Source: Pelosinus sp. IPA-1 (lineage in GTDB: Bacteria > Bacillota > Negativicutes > DSM-13327). From it: a stretch of 64,000 nt of DNA. The DNA lies in the NCBI RefSeq assembly GCF_030269905.1, contig NZ_BSVC01000010.1, positions 62,001 through 126,000 of the forward strand. The letters run 5' to 3'. The notes under the pieces are model-generated. The model had not been told where the DNA came from. It did no database searches and was given only the letters and a program-made list of their open reading frames with translations. This document shows positions 59,638 through 64,000 of this stretch, piece by piece (the stretch's first letter is position 1; each line of letters starts with the position of its first letter). A program made the position numbers and the translations under genes.

Positions 59638-61470
59638 CTATGGTATCCGTACCGTTTTATCTTCAAACACGACATCAGGGATGAAAATAAAGTCAATGGC
59701 TCCCTTGCTACGCAACGTATCCATTTGCGCTTTTAGATCCTTTTCTTTAATCCACAAATTTCTATTACTATCAAAGGTTTCTAATTCAAAAGCGAACTTT
59801 GTTCCAGTATTAGCTAGAGTCGTCTCTGCTATTTTTCCTAACCACTGTAAGTAGTCACCATTTTGTTTTTGGTGAAAAGGATAAGTCCTTATCACAGTGT
59901 AGTTAAAAGAATCTAAGTAACTCCCGAAATCCCGATCTTGCTCTTTATTAAGCAGGTCCTCTGCAGCTATGCTTTGCGCAAACAATGCATATGGTCGATA
60001 GGTATGAACGGAATTCATCATTTGAATCGTTAGATTTTGCACAGCCTCTTTTTGCATTTTCGTCCATTGACTGCGAGTCGACTCATCTTTTAAAACTTCG
60101 GCCGTAAGCTCTTTGTTAAATTTACTTTGAAAGCTTGCTTTCGCTGCTGACGAAAAGTCTTCAATAGTTGTAGGATACAAATCATCTTGAAAAAGTACTC
60201 CATCTACATACGTATAGGCAGCTAAATCAGCATAAAGTTCAACAAGTTTTTTCTGTACTATTGGACTAAAAGGTGTCGCCCTAGTATATCGACTATTATT
60301 CTGAACATCTGATATTATGAATCCATCCTCTGGATGTTCTTTAGTAAGCCACTGGGAGGACAAATCTGGCATCACAGCATATACTAAAAAGCCTCCCTCG
60401 CGAAGTTTGCTGGCTATATGACTAAAAATATCGGCTTTTACAGGCATTACCGTTGTATAAAAGTAGGCACTTTCTATATCCTTATTTTCATTGGTAAATG
60501 CTCTTAAAAAGACGGTGTTAATACCTGTTTTATTAAACCTAGCGATAGCAAGATTTAAGTTATTATCCGTTGTACGTAAGCTATTCGAATCGTAGATAGC
60601 ATCAATATCTAACCGAGCAGCCCTCATAGGATTATTGTCTAGTCCTCCACTCTTAACGAAAGAAGCAAAAGATGATACAGTAGGATTTTTCATGATAATC
60701 CCTCGACGCGCTTCAACTAAGCTCTTTTGACCAACTTCATTCATTCCGCCACCCAATGCAAACATTGACTCAAAACCCTTATTTTTTGCAATTTCTATGG
60801 CGGTAAGATTATACTCACCGTAAGGCCAAACTAGCGCCTGGACTTTATGTCCTAGCTCTTTTTCAAATACTTTTTGAGATTGCTCTAAATCATCGGAAAC
60901 CCTTTTCGTATACTCTTCCATGTTTTCATAATGGTCATTTGCATAAGTACGAGTCGACAATAATTCTCCCCGATCACCTTGAGGATCCATTACCGCAAAA
61001 CGATGGGACCTAAAAGAATGAGAAGCGATTGTAACTAGGCCTGAGGCCTCCATCTCTCTTATTTGCTGCCAGTTTACCATCTTCCCTACGTCAGCAGGAG
61101 CATAATCTAGCCAAGAACCAACAATAGCAAGCATAGCAGGATAGTTATATTGTTTGAGCAAAGGATATACTTCATTGTAAAAGGAAATATATCCATCATC
61201 AAATGTGAGCATGACTGGTTTTTCCGGTAATGGTGCCCCATCTTTCGTAAATGCAATATATTGTTCCAACGAAATAGGGTGGTAACCATTGGCCTTTAAG
61301 TAGGATAAATGACTAATTAGTGTTTCTTTCGTAACTGTATATTCATTATTGATAGTTCCCCCTACGTCATGGTAACAGATAATGGGTACACCTCTATCTG
61401 CTGCCATGGCATTAGAAGAAAAAATAAACTGAAAGACAGCTACCAAAGTAATAATCCATCTCTTTGGCAT
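59638..61470 (-). CDS. pgaB: PgaB-like poly-GlcNAc deacetylase/hydrolase
   Basis: A 610-residue periplasmic enzyme that partly de-N-acetylates the polymer before export. Signal peptide (about 1-23); no lipobox, unlike E. coli PgaB. Deacetylase domain (about 28-280) with YHD, TFDDGY (Asp91, Asp92) and ASHSFRSHR (His151, His156). C-terminal GH-like domain (about 300-600) with VDGVLFQDDLYP, as in the PgaB hydrolase. It lies 23 nt after pgaA. Confidence 0.93.
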   Translation of the reverse strand: MPKRWIITLVAVFQFIFSSNAMAADRGVPIICYHDVGGTINNEYTVTKETLISHLSYLKANGYHPISLEQYIAFTKDGAPLPEKPVMLTFDDGYISFYNEVYPLLKQYNYPAMLAIVGSWLDYAPADVGKMVNWQQIREMEASGLVTIASHSFRSHRFAVMDPQGDRGELLSTRTYANDHYENMEEYTKRVSDDLEQSQKVFEKELGHKVQALVWPYGEYNLTAIEIAKNKGFESMFALGGGMNEVGQKSLVEARRGIIMKNPTVSSFASFVKSGGLDNNPMRAARLDIDAIYDSNSLRTTDNNLNLAIARFNKTGINTVFLRAFTNENKDIESAYFYTTVMPVKADIFSHIASKLREGGFLVYAVMPDLSSQWLTKEHPEDGFIISDVQNNSRYTRATPFSPIVQKKLVELYADLAAYTYVDGVLFQDDLYPTTIEDFSSAAKASFQSKFNKELTAEVLKDESTRSQWTKMQKEAVQNLTIQMMNSVHTYRPYALFAQSIAAEDLLNKEQDRDFGSYLDSFNYTVIRTYPFHQKQNGDYLQWLGKIAETTLANTGTKFAFELETFDSNRNLWIKEKDLKAQMDTLRSKGAIDFIFIPDVVFEDKTVRIP

Positions 61471-61493
61471 AGGATCCTCTCCTTTTTTACTTC

Positions 61494-63800
61494 TTACCAG
61501 ATAATTTGATACTGAAGATCATATTGACGAGATCCAAAATGTAAACCACTTGAATTGAGGAGACGATTTGTCCTTGCACCATATTCTGCTCCCACAATCA
61601 ACGCATGATTGGGAGAAAAATTATGTCCATACTCCAAACGGAAACTTGGTTCAAAGTCATTTGGATCTGGCCTATCCCTGCCCCAAGCTAAGGTAGTAGT
61701 AGCTTCCCAGTAACCTTTAGGAATGACCCAACGTTGGGTGAAACCAGTTCCATAAGCCTGCCTAACGGTAGGACTTTCATACACTGTATCAAGTCCATTA
61801 ATTTGTTGAAGTTTATAGTTACTACGATTAACAAAAACAAACCAATCTACACTTTTCCTTTCATTGTCAAACAAGGTACGATCCCATCTAAGATCATAAC
61901 TATTCACTTGATTGCCATCGCTATAAAGGCCGCGAGTAAAGTTAAAGGAATACGTATCTTTTAGACCTACTTGCCGTGTAAATCCTATCCGATAATTTGA
62001 TGACATAATACGCCCTAGAAGTTCTGCATTTGCTGGGTTTAATGCCTGTACATCCAAAATAGGAGTTCTTTCAAAGTCTAAGTTTAATACTGCATGATCA
62101 TTAAAATAGTAATTATTATAAACACGATACCCTGAAAAGGTTCCACTGCTTTGATAACTATCTACCCATAATCTCGTATCAAACTTCATTCCAAGATATT
62201 GTAAACCTATTGATTTGCTTTTCAGAGTGGTACTTTCATTAACGTCTTTATCGGTAATACGATTTGTACCAATGCTAGCTAATACAGAATAGCTGCCACC
62301 AATGTTCTGATCCGAAGTAACCACAAACTGCCTGGATTCAATTCCCTTATAGTCGGAAGTATAGATATAGGAAAAATCCGCTCCTCCTTTACGCCTACTG
62401 TCATAGCTCGCAATTGCTGCTTGGCTTATGGCATTTCGAGCATATTTCTCTCTGAGAATACCAACAGCTTGACCTGCTGCATGATAGTCACCCACAGTTA
62501 CAGCACTCTCTACCATTCCCGCGTTACCCACTAACTGTCCACCAGGCAGTTTTGCTAAAGCTGCAAATTGTTCATAAGCCTGACGAGGCATTTGGTTATC
62601 AGCTAAGGAACTGGCCATTTCCTGACGAAAAGCTGGAATATCGGGAAATTGTTCAACTACTAATCCATAAATGGATTTACCTGCCGCATACCGATTTTTA
62701 GCAACAAAATCATAGGCATCATCTAAAATAACCTCGGCACGTTTGGGATCTTCCTTCAATACTTGCCGGTAAAGTTCTGTCCCCTTCGCCACATTCCCCT
62801 CAGCCATATAAGAATAGGCTAGGCCTAATTTTACGTTAACTGAATTAGGGTCACGCTTTAATATATGTTCGTATACTTTCTCTGCCTTCTGCAATTGTCC
62901 ACTGCGAAGATAAGAATCTCCTAACGCTTGAAGACCAAAATTAGGGATCTTGCCGTAATCAGGCCATAAACGTTCACCTTCAGAGATAGCTGTTTTATAA
63001 TCTGCATTCAATCTTAAAGCAGTAATATAATCACCCTGCATCCACACATCAGCCGTTCCATCTTGAATATATGGTTTGAGCAAAAGAATAGCTCTAGCTT
63101 CATCCCCAACTCTTATGTATGAAATTGCCATGTCATAGTTTATCTGACGTCGTTTATTTATTCCTTCATCACCTGCTGGAACTAAACTAAGTGCCTTTTC
63201 AAAATCAGCTACAGCAGCCGTATGTTGGTTCATCAAGACTAATACTGACGCTCTACTGAGATATACATCTATATCATCAGGATTTTTATCTAAAAGTAAC
63301 TTATATATCTTATTACCAGCCTCTACTTCACCCATCCGCAGCAATGACTGCGCTTCCCATATTAAAGCTTTGTGATCACCAGTTACTGCAACTTCATGAA
63401 ATAGTTTTTGGGCTGCTTTATAGTCGCCTGTTTGATAATAAGCTCCTGCTACACTAACTTTTACATATGTAGGCACTGTTTTACTATTTAACTTTTCAAA
63501 CATCTCAATCGCTGCTAAATTATTACCTGCCCAGTTAAGAACAACGACATAATCATATTGAACTTCTTTATTATCAGGATATTTCTGATACAACTGCTTG
63601 AAAATATCTAAAGATTCGGAAAATTGTTGAGACCTAGCTAGTGCAATTGCATATTCTTTAGCAGCTACTAAATTTTCTTTATTTTGATTATAAGTTAGTT
63701 GCTTTTCTGACAGATTCGGATCTTCAGCAGCAATAACTACCCCAAGATTCGACAACATTAACGTAAAGCATAATCCTGATATCCAATTTCCTACTTTCAT
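61494..63800 (-). CDS. pgaA: PgaA-like outer-membrane exporter
   Basis: A 768-residue protein with a signal peptide (to about residue 24), a periplasmic TPR superhelix (about 35-450, repeats such as ALIWEAQSLLRMGEVEAGNKIY and VKLGLAYSYMAEGNVAKGTELY) and a C-terminal beta barrel (about 470-768) ending in YQIIW, the usual terminal aromatic residue. It would export deacetylated poly-GlcNAc. This is a Gram-negative-type exporter in a Firmicute, which again indicates a diderm envelope. First gene of pgaABCD. Confidence 0.92.
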   Translation of the reverse strand: MKVGNWISGLCFTLMLSNLGVVIAAEDPNLSEKQLTYNQNKENLVAAKEYAIALARSQQFSESLDIFKQLYQKYPDNKEVQYDYVVVLNWAGNNLAAIEMFEKLNSKTVPTYVKVSVAGAYYQTGDYKAAQKLFHEVAVTGDHKALIWEAQSLLRMGEVEAGNKIYKLLLDKNPDDIDVYLSRASVLVLMNQHTAAVADFEKALSLVPAGDEGINKRRQINYDMAISYIRVGDEARAILLLKPYIQDGTADVWMQGDYITALRLNADYKTAISEGERLWPDYGKIPNFGLQALGDSYLRSGQLQKAEKVYEHILKRDPNSVNVKLGLAYSYMAEGNVAKGTELYRQVLKEDPKRAEVILDDAYDFVAKNRYAAGKSIYGLVVEQFPDIPAFRQEMASSLADNQMPRQAYEQFAALAKLPGGQLVGNAGMVESAVTVGDYHAAGQAVGILREKYARNAISQAAIASYDSRRKGGADFSYIYTSDYKGIESRQFVVTSDQNIGGSYSVLASIGTNRITDKDVNESTTLKSKSIGLQYLGMKFDTRLWVDSYQSSGTFSGYRVYNNYYFNDHAVLNLDFERTPILDVQALNPANAELLGRIMSSNYRIGFTRQVGLKDTYSFNFTRGLYSDGNQVNSYDLRWDRTLFDNERKSVDWFVFVNRSNYKLQQINGLDTVYESPTVRQAYGTGFTQRWVIPKGYWEATTTLAWGRDRPDPNDFEPSFRLEYGHNFSPNHALIVGAEYGARTNRLLNSSGLHFGSRQYDLQYQIIW

Positions 63801-63905
63801 ATCTGCTCACCGTCCCCAAAATAGTTTAGTCTATTTGTCTAAAACCTTAAAAAGAGTATCCATTAAGGGATAATAATTCCATCTGCTATTTTAATAATAG
63901 TATAT

Positions 63906-63927
63906 ATTGATAATTATTATCGGTCAA
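63906..63927 (-). promoter_or_regulatory. Fur-like palindrome upstream of pga
   Basis: ATTGATAATTATTATCGGTCAAT contains the palindrome GATAATTATTATC, near the Fur consensus, about 110 nt upstream of pgaA. Iron control of the matrix is possible but the site is AT-rich, so it could be chance. Confidence 0.4.
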
Positions 63928-64000
63928 TATATATTTTCTCTTTATTGTTGTTATTTATTATATTTTTTCTTTATACACTTCTTACCATCTTTTTTATACT

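Overview
The window looks like chromosomal DNA from a diderm (Gram-negative-type) Firmicute of the Negativicutes, most plausibly Sporomusaceae and close to Pelosinus. This is an inference from gene content: low-GC Firmicute-style genes and strong AGGAGG ribosome sites occur together with outer-membrane proteins (an SLH-domain OmpM-type porin, a TolC/CusC-like channel, a PgaA-like beta barrel) and strict-anaerobe functions (tungsten aldehyde:ferredoxin oxidoreductase, desulforedoxin, CbiK). Nearly all genes lie on the minus strand.

Region 0-31 kb is dominated by envelope and metal (probably Cu/Ag) defence: a CusCBA-like RND efflux operon, Met/His-rich secreted proteins, two multicopper oxidases, a LemA-response regulator-histidine kinase operon, a TVP38-like protein, NlpC/P60 hydrolases, the OmpM porin, CysK, UbiB, a TPM-domain protein, several tiny membrane peptides, a CbiK/NiCoT/CopZ-like group under a cobalamin riboswitch, an Lgt-like paralogue, and an HMA-TauE-cupredoxin fusion. 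The most striking signal is that fifteen promoters here share one layout: two to five direct repeats of TTCAY with an exact 11-bp period on the gene strand, then exactly 10 bp, then a -10 hexamer. This is the geometry of PhoB/OmpR-family activation. The sensor kinase encoded in the middle of the cluster has a Met-rich periplasmic loop, and its own operon carries the repeats. I infer a large Cu/Ag- or envelope-stress two-component regulon.

Region 31-44 kb holds an FTR1-type iron permease with a lipoprotein behind Fur-like boxes, an operon of a LigB-type dioxygenase, ECF sigma factor, DoxX and desulforedoxin, and an aldehyde:ferredoxin oxidoreductase operon with two ubiquitin-like sulfur carriers and a HesA/MoeB-type activating enzyme. 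The AOR operon is preceded by a sigma-54 promoter, a palindromic upstream site and a sigma-54 activator gene.

Region 44-50.3 kb is a pectin/uronate (ketodeoxygluconate) catabolic operon, kduI-kduD-kdgT-isomerase-kdgK-eda, with an IclR regulator and an IclR-like palindrome in front of kduI.

Region 50.5-64 kb has a sodium:solute symporter and HutP-family operon preceded by a leader terminator and NAG triplets (a probable HutP attenuator), an RluA-type pseudouridine synthase, four tRNAs (Pro, Gly, Cys, Leu), a flavodoxin, a secreted GH10 glycosidase, and a complete pgaABCD-like operon for poly-N-acetylglucosamine matrix. Three copies of a ~150-bp palindromic repeat and two copies of a ~95-bp hairpin element are scattered through 43-55 kb.
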